In this document: positions 27,389-36,800 of the stretch, piece after piece
Numbering within the stretch: the stretch's first letter is position 1
How the letters are laid out: each line of letters opens with the position of its first letter
Origin: Paenibacillus sp. FSL H7-0357
Lineage (GTDB): Bacteria > Bacillota > Bacilli > Paenibacillales > Paenibacillaceae
Length of the DNA stretch: 64,000 bases
Assembly: GCF_000758525.1 (NCBI RefSeq)
Contig: NZ_CP009241.1
Coordinates: 4,216,001-4,280,000 of the forward strand
Direction of reading: 5' to 3'
Position numbers and translations under genes: made by a program
Notes under the pieces: model-generated
The model's input: the letters and a program-made list of their open reading frames with translations, nothing else
What the model was told of the DNA's origin: nothing
Database searches by the model: none

Positions 27389-30300
27389 ATGATAAACAAT
27401 GAGCTGTATGACAGATTATTGCGCAACAAAGGCATTTCAGTTCCGGGGCACAAGCACACCACAATTCCCCGTACAGGAGAATCTGGTTCCTTCAGCTTGT
27501 CCCCCGCGCAGCGCGGGATCTGGTTCCTCCAGCAGCTGCATCCGGGCAGCGCCGCCTTCAATAACAGCGCGGTGCTGAAGATCGAAGGGAACCTCGACAC
27601 AGACTGCATGCGGGCAGCACTGCGCTCCCTGCTGGAGCGCCACGAACTGCTGAACGTGAATTACAGACTGCACCAGGGCGAACCGTTCGCTTGTCCTCAC
27701 GCAGGAGACTTAGCTTTTGAAGTAGTGGGAGCGGAGGGCGGTGGCAAAGCCGCTTCTTCCGAATGGCTGCATGCCGAAATCACACGTATTGCAGGCAGTC
27801 AGATAGACCTGGAGCATGATCCGCTAATTTCTTTTACACTGCTGCAGGTGAGTGAGCAGGAGCATATCTGGATCATCCGCATGCACCATATTGTAGCGGA
27901 CGGCTGGTCCAAGGGGATTCTCCTTCGTGACTTCACACATCTGTATGAAGCAGAGTTGAACCGGACAGCACCAGACTTGCAGCCGCTTACGATCCAGTAC
28001 CGGGACTATGTACGGTGGCTTGAGAGCCGGAGGGAAGAGACGGCGTATGCACGGGATATGGCATTCTGGCTGGACAAGCTGGAAGGCGCGCCTCCTATGC
28101 TGGACATACCCGCCGATTTTAAACGGCCAAGCTCCATGTCGGGCTTGGGAGGTATGGAGTCGTTTCGGATAGAGCCAGACGTGTATGAGCGCATTGGCAG
28201 CTTTTGCCGGAAGGAACGCTTATCGGTGTTTCATTTCCTGCTGACCGTCTTCAAGACGCTGCTCTTCCGGTACTGTGCAGAAGAAGATTTGCTTGTCGGA
28301 ACGCCGGTAGCCGGACGGACAAGAACCGAGGTGGAGCCGCTGATAGGGATGTTCGTGAATACTGTGGTAGTCCGTACGCAGCCGCGGGACGACCTGTCTT
28401 TTATAGACTATGCAAGGAGCGTTCAGGAAGAGGCTTTGCTGGCTTTTGACCATCAGGACCTGCCGTTCGATCTGCTTGTCGAGAGACTGAACCCGGACCG
28501 CGAGCGAAGCGTACAGCCCGTCTTTCAGACCATGTTCCAGCTCGATAATCTGGAGATACCTGTTATGGAAGCGCAAGGTCTCTGCTTATCAGCCGTCCCG
28601 CTGGACATCGGGATTGCCCAGAATGATCTGTCCGTATCCTGCTGGGAGGATGACGGAGCACTGCGGGGGACTTTTGAATTCAGCTCCGATCTGTTCACAA
28701 GAGCAACGATGAGACGAATGATCGGGCATTTTATCCGGCTGGCGGTGGCAGCTCTGGACGATCCGCAGGAGACGCTTGGACGGCTCAATCTGCTGGAGGC
28801 CTCAGAAGAGAAGATGATTTTACGGTCATGGAACGAAACGGAGCAACCAGTACCGGAACATGGATTTATAAGGTGGATCGAACGCAGAGCTGCCCAAACT
28901 CCAGAGAAATGCGCGGTGCTTGAGGGAGAACATACACTTAGTTACCGCGGCCTGAACCAGTGGGCGAACCGTCTTGCGGCACAGCTTATGGAGAAGAGCC
29001 TGCACGGGGAGACGCCGGTGATCGTCTGCCTTCCCTCCTCGGGACGTTTTGTGGCGGCTGCACTAGCCGTATCCAAAGCAGGGGGAGCCGTGGTGCCCGT
29101 TGATCCTGCGATGCCCCGGGAACGTATCCAGCAGATGGTGGAGGAGCTTGGCGACGTGTATGCACTTAGTGATGCCGTCCATTCCGAGTTGCTGTCACTC
29201 CCGCCAGAACGGGTAATCTTGCTGGAGGAGCAGATCCCCGTGTTCGGTGAGCAGGACGAGCGGGGACCGGACAATGGATTATCGCCGCAGGCGCTCGCTT
29301 TTATCATCTTTACTTCCGGTTCGACAGGGGTTCCTAAAGGAGTCCTTCTGGAGCGGCGCAGCATCGACAATCTGGTCCACTCCTTTCTTTCATCGTACCA
29401 GGCGACGGACTTGGATCGTCTGCTGCCCATTACATCGGTTGCTTCAGCCAGTTTCATCGGAGAGTCGCTGCCGATTCTGGCTGCCGGAGGGACTCTCGTC
29501 TTGCCGGATACCGAAACCGTGCTACACCCGGGCAAGCTGCGGGCCTACATGGAGCAGCATCACATTACGATCCTCAGCACCGTACCCTCTATGATTCGGT
29601 CCTTGAATAGCGACGGCGGAACTTCTTCCCTGCTTCGCCTCATTCTGAGTGGTGGAGAGACTCTGCTGCCCACACATGTGGACAGGCTGCGCGGAATGGA
29701 CATTGCCAACGGGTATGGACTATCGGAATCTGGCGTGTGCAGTACGTATAAGTTACTGAAGCCCGGCCAGGACGGGGAGCAAGCCGTTTCCGCCTCACTG
29801 GGCAGACCGGTAGCCAATCAGCAAGTCTATGTGCTGGACTCTCATCTACGGCCGGTTCCGATTGGGGTCAAGGGACAAATCTGCATCTCTGGACACGGAT
29901 TGGCCCGTGGATATTTGAATCGTCGTGACTTGACCGAAGCGGCATTTGTTCCCCATCCATTCCGCCAAGGCGAGCGGCTGCTTCTGACAGGGGATACCGG
30001 ATATTTGCTCCCCGGCGGCGAGCTTGCCTTTATCGGCCGCAGCGACCGGCAGGTCCAAATCCGCGGGTACCGGATTGAACTAAGTGAAGTAGAGCGGCAT
30101 TTGTGCACGTTCCCGGAAGTCGAAGAGGCGGCTGTGCATCCTCAGCCCGATTTTGAAGGCAACCTGCGGCTGATCGCGTATTATACGGTCCGCAGCCAAG
30201 CGAGCATTATCGGCCAGCAATTGGCACATTGGCTGGAGTCGCGGATTCCTTCATATATGAAGCCAGCTACTTATATTCAATTGGAGCGCATTCCTTACAA

Positions 30301-30724
30301 TGCCAATGGCAAGCTGGAGGTTTCTGCCCTTCCGCAGCCTGGCGAGAGCCTTGCCCGTAACGGGGCCGCCTATGAACAGCCCCAGACCGCAGCAGAGAAA
30401 ACCATCGCAAAAGTCTGGGAGGAGATTCTTCAGCTCCGGCACTTTGGCGTGGAAGACAACTTTTTTGATCTGGGCGGACATTCGCTGCTGCTCGCCAAAG
30501 TGCATGACCGGCTCAGCCGGGAATTTCCCGTTCCGCTGACGCTGGTGGATTTGTTCAAATACCCGACGGTCCGTTCACTTGCCGGATATCTCAGCGAAGG
30601 TTCGCGCGATTCTCTGGGGACTGACATTTACGAGACGGCCGCGAAGCAAAAAAACGCATTTCTCCGTTACCGGAAAAAAGCTCCTTCCGTAGCGGTTCGC
30701 AGCACCATAGAGAAGGAGGAATAG
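27389..30724 (+). CDS. clbH: NRPS C-A-T with aberrant A domain (C-terminal part of ClbH)
   Basis: This 1111-aa module has a C domain (HHIVADG at 166), an A domain (about 480-960) and a T domain (LGGHSL, Ser1032), then a short charged tail. The A domain keeps the ATP-binding motif FTSGSTGVPKG and NGK near its end. The substrate pocket is abnormal: the universally used Asp235 position is Ala687 within SVASASFIGES, and the NxYGPTE motif reads NGYGLSES. The pocket residues by position are A-S-G-S-L-G-G-V-C plus Lys. The second A domain of E. coli ClbH was reported to activate S-adenosylmethionine for cyclopropane formation, and this domain sits at the same place, so a SAM-like substrate is the leading inference. 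A beta-amino or other atypical acid is an alternative. The ATG at 27389 is chosen with GGGGGCGGAACGG upstream. Confidence 0.88.
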   Translation: MINNELYDRLLRNKGISVPGHKHTTIPRTGESGSFSLSPAQRGIWFLQQLHPGSAAFNNSAVLKIEGNLDTDCMRAALRSLLERHELLNVNYRLHQGEPFACPHAGDLAFEVVGAEGGGKAASSEWLHAEITRIAGSQIDLEHDPLISFTLLQVSEQEHIWIIRMHHIVADGWSKGILLRDFTHLYEAELNRTAPDLQPLTIQYRDYVRWLESRREETAYARDMAFWLDKLEGAPPMLDIPADFKRPSSMSGLGGMESFRIEPDVYERIGSFCRKERLSVFHFLLTVFKTLLFRYCAEEDLLVGTPVAGRTRTEVEPLIGMFVNTVVVRTQPRDDLSFIDYARSVQEEALLAFDHQDLPFDLLVERLNPDRERSVQPVFQTMFQLDNLEIPVMEAQGLCLSAVPLDIGIAQNDLSVSCWEDDGALRGTFEFSSDLFTRATMRRMIGHFIRLAVAALDDPQETLGRLNLLEASEEKMILRSWNETEQPVPEHGFIRWIERRAAQTPEKCAVLEGEHTLSYRGLNQWANRLAAQLMEKSLHGETPVIVCLPSSGRFVAAALAVSKAGGAVVPVDPAMPRERIQQMVEELGDVYALSDAVHSELLSLPPERVILLEEQIPVFGEQDERGPDNGLSPQALAFIIFTSGSTGVPKGVLLERRSIDNLVHSFLSSYQATDLDRLLPITSVASASFIGESLPILAAGGTLVLPDTETVLHPGKLRAYMEQHHITILSTVPSMIRSLNSDGGTSSLLRLILSGGETLLPTHVDRLRGMDIANGYGLSESGVCSTYKLLKPGQDGEQAVSASLGRPVANQQVYVLDSHLRPVPIGVKGQICISGHGLARGYLNRRDLTEAAFVPHPFRQGERLLLTGDTGYLLPGGELAFIGRSDRQVQIRGYRIELSEVERHLCTFPEVEEAAVHPQPDFEGNLRLIAYYTVRSQASIIGQQLAHWLESRIPSYMKPATYIQLERIPYNANGKLEVSALPQPGESLARNGAAYEQPQTAAEKTIAKVWEEILQLRHFGVEDNFFDLGGHSLLLAKVHDRLSREFPVPLTLVDLFKYPTVRSLAGYLSEGSRDSLGTDIYETAAKQKNAFLRYRKKAPSVAVRSTIEKEE

Positions 30725-30729
30725 ATGCT

Positions 30730-33700
30730 ATGAGTCATCCTGAGTATCCTTATAACGGAAATGAAATTGCGGTCATCGGCATGGCGGGAAGGTTCCCTCA
30801 GTCCGAGAACCTGGAGGCCTTCTGGAGGAATCTGACCGAGGGAAAAGAGTGTATTTCCCATTACTCCAGCCGGGAACTGGAGGAGGCGGGCATTGACCCC
30901 GGAATACTGAGTCAGCCGAATTATGTCCGGGCCAAAGGGGAAATCGGCCAGCTCGATGCATTCGATGCCGCTTTTTTCGGGATCAATCCCAAGGATGCGG
31001 AGCTTATGGACCCCCAACATCGGATGATGCTCGAATGTGCTTGGGAAGCGCTGGAGCATGCTGGCTACCAATCCTCGGAATGCGGAGGCTCCGTGGGCGT
31101 TTTTGCCGGAAAAAGCATGAGCTCATATCTGTTCCTGAACCTCTATCCTCATATTCAAAAAATGCTGGCCACCGGCAATTTGCAGGCAGCCATCGGCAAT
31201 GACAAGGACAGTATGGCTACAACGATCTCCTATCGCCTGAACCTCAAAGGCCCGTCTATGGCGGTGCAGTCCTCGTCGTCCACCTCTCTGGTCTCCGTCT
31301 GCATGGCAGCACAGAGCCTGTTGACCTATCAATGTGACATGGCGCTGGCTGGTGGCATCACGGTTGGCCCGCCTGAACGTGCAGGCTACCTGTTTGAGCC
31401 TGGAGGAATTATGTCGGCGGATGGGCACTGCCGAGCTTTTGACGAGAACAGCAGCGGATTTGTTCCGGGCAACGGTTACGGTCTTGTCGTGCTGAAACGG
31501 CTGGATGAAGCGATCCGCGACAAGGATCATATCTGGTCTGTCATCAAGGGGTTTGCCGTCAACAATGACGGAGCGGATAAAATCAGCTATACCGCGCCAA
31601 GCGTAGGCGCACAATCCGAAGTCATCGCTTCGGCCCAGGCGCTGGCAGAGGTTCACCCGCAGACAATCGGTTACGTTGAAGCGCATGGCACCGGCACCCG
31701 AATGGGAGATCCCATTGAAATAGAGGCGTTGACCCAAGCGTTCCGCCTTGGCACGAATCAGCGCGGGTATTGCCCAATCGGTTCGGTCAAAACGAACATA
31801 GGGCATCTGGATTCTGCCGCCGGCATTGCCGGATTCATCAAAGCGACGCTCATGCTGCACCACAAGCAAATTCCGCCGACGCTCAATTATGAGCGCCCTA
31901 ATCCGGCGATTGACTTTGACGGCAGTCCTTTTTACGTAAATACAGGGCTTACGGATTGGCCCGAGCAAGCCTACCCGCGTCGCGCCGGAGTAAACTCGCT
32001 CGGTATGGGCGGCACCAATGCCCACGTGGTCCTTGAAGAGGGTCCACGTATGTACAGTGCACCAGCCGCGCCGGGGTGGCATATTCTTCCAGTATCGGCG
32101 AAATCCGAGACCTCCCTGGCTGGTAATCTGTCCCGGCTGCAGCACTATTTACGCGAAGAGACGCAGACGAAATTAGCGGATGTAGCATATACACTGTCGG
32201 TTGGCCGGCAGGCTTTTGGGATCAGGGCGGCTGTGGTCTGCTCCACGCAGGAAGAAGCTGTCCTGGCAATGGAAGCGGCCGACCCGCAAGCGGTATACCA
32301 GGGAGAAAGTCCTTCCAGGAACCGTCCTGTGGTGTTTATGTTCACGGGGCAAGGCTCGCAATATATGGGGATGGCGGCAGGCCTATATGCTGCTGAGCCG
32401 GTATTTCGCGAGTATTACGACCGCTGCGCAGTGCAGATCCAAAGCCTGACGGGGATGGATATCAAGCTATTGATGCAATCCGTTAACAATCACCCGCAAA
32501 TACTGGATGTGAACGAGACCGCGCTTACCCAGCCGCTGTTATTTGCTGTTGAGTACGCAATGACCCAGCTCCTGATCAGCCGGGGACTTCGTCCACAGGC
32601 CATGATCGGCCATAGTCTGGGAGAGTACGCCGCAGCCGCAATCGCAGGTGTGTTCCGTCTCGAAGATGCCGTTATGCTGGTCTGCCGCAGGGCAGAGTGG
32701 ATGTCCCGGACCGAAAGAGGAGCGATGCTGGCAGTTGGGCTCAGCCGTGAGGCAGTAAACGGATATCTACAAGAGAGAATTACGCTGGCAGCGGTCAACA
32801 GCCCAAGTCTATGCGTGTTGTCGGGAGAAGAAGCCGCCATTGCCGGACTGGAACAGCGGCTGACGGAAGAAGGGGTTTTTAATAAAAAACTATCCACCTC
32901 TCACGCCTTCCATTCGCCGCTGATGCAGCCGATGGCCGCCGCTTACCGTGAGTTGTTGATGCAGGTGGAATTAAAGGAACCCTCTGTTCCAATAATGTCC
33001 TGTCTTACCGGTACCTGGCTGAAGGCAGAGGAGGCTATCGATCCCGAGTACTGGACACGGCATATTCTCGACCCGGTTGTCTTTATGGATGGACTTGGGG
33101 CCCTGCTGCGCGAAGGAAACCGGTTGTTTGTGGAATTAGGACCAGGCTCCACATTATGTGGTCTGGGGCGGCAGAACCCGGCAGCGGCTGAAGACAGTGT
33201 GTGGGTGCCCGCCTTGCGTTCTGTCCACGGACAGGACGAGGACACGCGGGTGTTGGCACAGGCTATAGCCAACCTATGGGTATGTGGTGCAGATCTGGAC
33301 TGGGGGCTTTATTTCGGAAATGAGACGTGCCGGCGGGTTCCGTTGCCAACGTATGCGTTCTCCCGGCAGAGCTACTGGGTATATCCCGAAGCTGCCCCGT
33401 CCGGCACAAATGCCTCGGTTACGGCTACGTCAGGGACACAAGCATCCGGGATATCCGTGCCGTTCAGTTCCATTCCCGAGCAACGTCAAACCGGATCACG
33501 CCATGCCCGCCCCAAGGTAACGGCAGCGTACCGTGCGCCGGAGGGGAGCATTGAGCAACAGCTTGTGGAGATTTTGGAACGGGAGCTTCATATTCAACCG
33601 GTGGGTGCGGATGATAACTTTTTCGAGCTGGGAGGTCATTCGCTGCTGGCCACCCAGGTACTTGACCGGATTCGGCAAGCTTTGGGCGTACAACTGTCCA

Positions 33701-33885
33701 TCGAGAACATCTTTCTGCACCCGACCGTAAGCGGAATGGCTCAAGTGCTGGAGAACACCTCCGGAGGGACCCGCAAAGAGCAATCCATTGTAAGTTTGTT
33801 CCAGGAAATAGCTGCTATGAGCAGTGGCGAAATCGTCAGCAGCCTTGCAGATGACAAACTCAAACCGAGCGGAGGGAAGGGGTAA
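30730..33885 (+). CDS. clbI: PKS module KS(Cys to Ser)-AT-ACP (ClbI-like)
   Basis: This 1051-aa PKS has three domains and no reductive domain. In the KS the nucleophile segment normally reading TACSSS is SSSSTS, placing Ser at residue 183 (TCG, 31276-31278) where Cys is expected; the two His motifs (EAHGTGT and KTNIGH) are intact. The AT is intact (GHSLGEY, Ser629; HAFH at 725, malonyl). A Ser/Thr/Gly-rich linker leads to the ACP (LGGHSL, Ser971), and a 60-residue helical tail follows. Length and layout match ClbI (about 1010 aa), which acts after ClbH in building the cyclopropane-bearing unit. Strong AGAAGGAGGA precedes the ATG at 30730. The stop overlaps the next start (TAATG). Confidence 0.92.
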   Translation: MSHPEYPYNGNEIAVIGMAGRFPQSENLEAFWRNLTEGKECISHYSSRELEEAGIDPGILSQPNYVRAKGEIGQLDAFDAAFFGINPKDAELMDPQHRMMLECAWEALEHAGYQSSECGGSVGVFAGKSMSSYLFLNLYPHIQKMLATGNLQAAIGNDKDSMATTISYRLNLKGPSMAVQSSSSTSLVSVCMAAQSLLTYQCDMALAGGITVGPPERAGYLFEPGGIMSADGHCRAFDENSSGFVPGNGYGLVVLKRLDEAIRDKDHIWSVIKGFAVNNDGADKISYTAPSVGAQSEVIASAQALAEVHPQTIGYVEAHGTGTRMGDPIEIEALTQAFRLGTNQRGYCPIGSVKTNIGHLDSAAGIAGFIKATLMLHHKQIPPTLNYERPNPAIDFDGSPFYVNTGLTDWPEQAYPRRAGVNSLGMGGTNAHVVLEEGPRMYSAPAAPGWHILPVSAKSETSLAGNLSRLQHYLREETQTKLADVAYTLSVGRQAFGIRAAVVCSTQEEAVLAMEAADPQAVYQGESPSRNRPVVFMFTGQGSQYMGMAAGLYAAEPVFREYYDRCAVQIQSLTGMDIKLLMQSVNNHPQILDVNETALTQPLLFAVEYAMTQLLISRGLRPQAMIGHSLGEYAAAAIAGVFRLEDAVMLVCRRAEWMSRTERGAMLAVGLSREAVNGYLQERITLAAVNSPSLCVLSGEEAAIAGLEQRLTEEGVFNKKLSTSHAFHSPLMQPMAAAYRELLMQVELKEPSVPIMSCLTGTWLKAEEAIDPEYWTRHILDPVVFMDGLGALLREGNRLFVELGPGSTLCGLGRQNPAAAEDSVWVPALRSVHGQDEDTRVLAQAIANLWVCGADLDWGLYFGNETCRRVPLPTYAFSRQSYWVYPEAAPSGTNASVTATSGTQASGISVPFSSIPEQRQTGSRHARPKVTAAYRAPEGSIEQQLVEILERELHIQPVGADDNFFELGGHSLLATQVLDRIRQALGVQLSIENIFLHPTVSGMAQVLENTSGGTRKEQSIVSLFQEIAAMSSGEIVSSLADDKLKPSGGKG

Positions 33886-36800
33886 TGGCCGAACAAGTAG
33901 CCTTATCCTCATTGTCGCCTGAGCAAAAACAATGGTTCCGGCTGCAAATGCGTGAACGGGGCATTCCCGTGCTGCAAATTCCATTGGAAAAACAAACACG
34001 CGATGGCAATGGATTACCGTTGTCCTACAGCCAGGAGCGTTTATGGCTGATGGAGCAGCTAAGCGGCACCGCCTCCAGTTATCATCTGCATCAGGCAATC
34101 CGAATTACCGGTACTCTTAAGAAGGGGCATTTGGAAGCCAGCCTGCGCCTGCTGGCGGCCGGTCACGAGAGCTTCCGGACCTCATTCACCGCCACAGAGG
34201 GGAAGCCGCAGCAGCACATCGCCGCCGACAGCGTCATTCCGCTGCTGCAGGTCAAGGTCACAGGGGCAACAGAAGCGGAGCGGCTGCGCCAGGTCGAACA
34301 AGCGGCTCAGCCGCTGCTTACGCAGCCGTTTGATCTCGGCAGGCCGCCATTGCTGCGCGCCGGATTGTACGAGCTGGCAGAGGATGACCACATGCTTGTG
34401 TTCGTCATTCATCATATTGTTGCCGATGGCTGGTCGCTTAGATTGCTTACAGAAGAATGGGTGCAGCTCTATAACGTATTATGCAAAGGTCAGAGCCTAC
34501 CGCATAATCAGCGTGAATACGACTATGCCGATTATGCCTGCTGGCAGAGAGAATGGATGCAGGCAGAGATGCTGACGGAAGGTCTGCATTACTGGAAGGA
34601 GCAACTGCAGGGCGCAGATCCTTTCTATACAATTCCTTCACACCGCCCGCGCCCGCGCTTGCTGACCTCGGGCGGAGATAGCTGCACGCTGCGGATCGAA
34701 GCGGAAGAGCTTGAAGCGCTCAGAGTTCTCGCAAGGTCTGCAGGCGCCTCGCTCTTTATGACTGTACTGGCTGCCTTCAACGTGCTGCTGTACAGATATA
34801 CCGGCAGGGGAGATGTTGTGGTCGGCACTCCGACGGCAGGAAGATGCCGGGAAGAAACCGAAGAGATGCTGGGCTGCTTCGTGAACAATGTGATGTTAAG
34901 AACGGATATCCGCGAAGCGGGCAGCTTCACAGAGGTCCTGCAACTGACCATGCAGACAGTGCTTGGAGCCCTGAAAGCTCAGGAAATCCCGTTCGAGCAT
35001 GTACTGGATGCATTGAATCCGCCCCGGGACATGGCATATTCGCCTTTATTCCAGCTATTTTTTATCTTTCAGCAAGGCGGCATGTCATTGGATCAACTGG
35101 ACGGTGCTGTCTGCACGCCGCAGAAGTGGACTCAGCCGTCTGCTAAATTCGATATCACACTGGAAGTTATCGAACATCTCCACCATTTGGATGTAATGCT
35201 GGAATACAACACCGATCTCTATGACAAAAGAATAGCAGAAGGTCTGCTCGCCAACTATGTCTGGATGCTTGGGAATTTGCCGGCGAAAACGCAGCAGACG
35301 CTCCCGCAGCTTCCATTGATTTCCCCGTTTGAAGAAGCGGAGCTGCATAAGGCAGGCATCGGCCCGGGTGTTGTTTACCCGGAGCGATCGACACTGTATT
35401 CACTGGTGGAGCGGCAAGCCGCAGCCAATCCGTCAGCCGTGGCAATTGTATGCGGCCCTCGTTCCTATACTTATGCCGAATTGTATGGGGCGGCAGAGCG
35501 GTTAGCAGCCTATTTGCAGTGCTCAGTCGGCGCAGGGCCGGGCCACCGCGTTGGCATCTGTGCCCGTCCTTCGTTCGAGCTGGCGGCAGGCATCCTGGGC
35601 ATTCTGATCAGCGGCAGCGCTTATGTTCCGCTCGACCCGGTCTTTCCAGAGCAGCGGCTGCAATACATCGCGGGCCACGCCGAACTGGACTGCATTCTGG
35701 TAGATCATCCTGCGGAAGCCGAGCGGTTCGGCGACCATCGCTGCTGCGACATCAGCCCAGGCAGCCCATGTTGGCAGACTAATCGTGCTCTGTCTGACTC
35801 CAAGGCATCTGAAAGACCTCATCACGCTTATATGATTTATACCTCCGGGAGTACAGGCCAGCCCAAAGGGGTAGCCGTGACTCACCGGAATGCGGTCCAT
35901 TTCCTATATGCCATGCAGGATCTGCTGCATATGACATCCGAGGATTCGCTGTTGTCTGTGACGACATGCTCGTTTGATATTTTCTTGCTCGAACTGTTTT
36001 TGCCATTATCCGCAGGGGCAACGCTGATCTTCCCACAGGAGGGAAGCAGCAGCGATCCAGGACTGCTTATGGAGAATATGAATCGTTATAAGCCGACCTT
36101 TATGCAGGCAACACCGGTATTGTGGCGGCTGCTGCTGGCAGAGGGCTGGAAGGGTTCGGAACACATGACTGTACTCTGCGGTGGTGAGGAACTGAAGCCG
36201 GAGCTTGCTGCACAATTGTTGCACCGGGGTAAAGCGGTATGGAACCTGTACGGTCCCACCGAAACGGCGGTATGGTCTCTGGCCCACAAGCTTACGCCGG
36301 ATGACCTCCTTCACAAAGTCCCGATTGGCAGACCGATCGGACGTACAACCTGCTTGATCCTGGATGAAGCGCTGGCTCTTGTGCCATTCGGAGCCGAAGG
36401 CACACTGTACATCGGAGGTGACGGCGTAACGGACGGCTATCACCGTCAGCCGGAGCTGACCGCGCAGAAGTTCATCATGAACCCGCTGGACCAGGCGGGA
36501 GGGCGGCTATTCAATACGGGGGACCGGGTCCGGCTGCTGCCTGGAGGAGAAATGGTCTATCTCGGCCGTAAAGACCAGCAGCTCAAGCTGCGGGGCTTCC
36601 GTATCGAGCCTTCTGAGATTGAACAGCAGTTGAACCTTCAGCCAGAGATTGCGGCAAGCGCCGTAGTCGCTTGCGACGACGGACAGGGAGAACAACTGTT
36701 GGCTGCGTATTGGGTGCCGGCCCCTTTAGCCTCTGGCAAGGAGACCATTCCTGACGAGGCAGACTGGAAGGAAACACTCCGTGAGGTACTTCCCAGTTAT

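Noticed and set aside
30725..30733. ATG at 30725 as start of the ClbI-like gene
   Set aside because: It runs into a stop after two codons; the ATG at 30730 opens the PKS frame.
31123..32145. 340-codon minus-strand open frame
   Set aside because: It lies wholly inside the KS/AT region of the ClbI-like gene, in a GC-rich antisense frame, with no recognisable motifs and no ribosome site. It is a shadow of the real gene.
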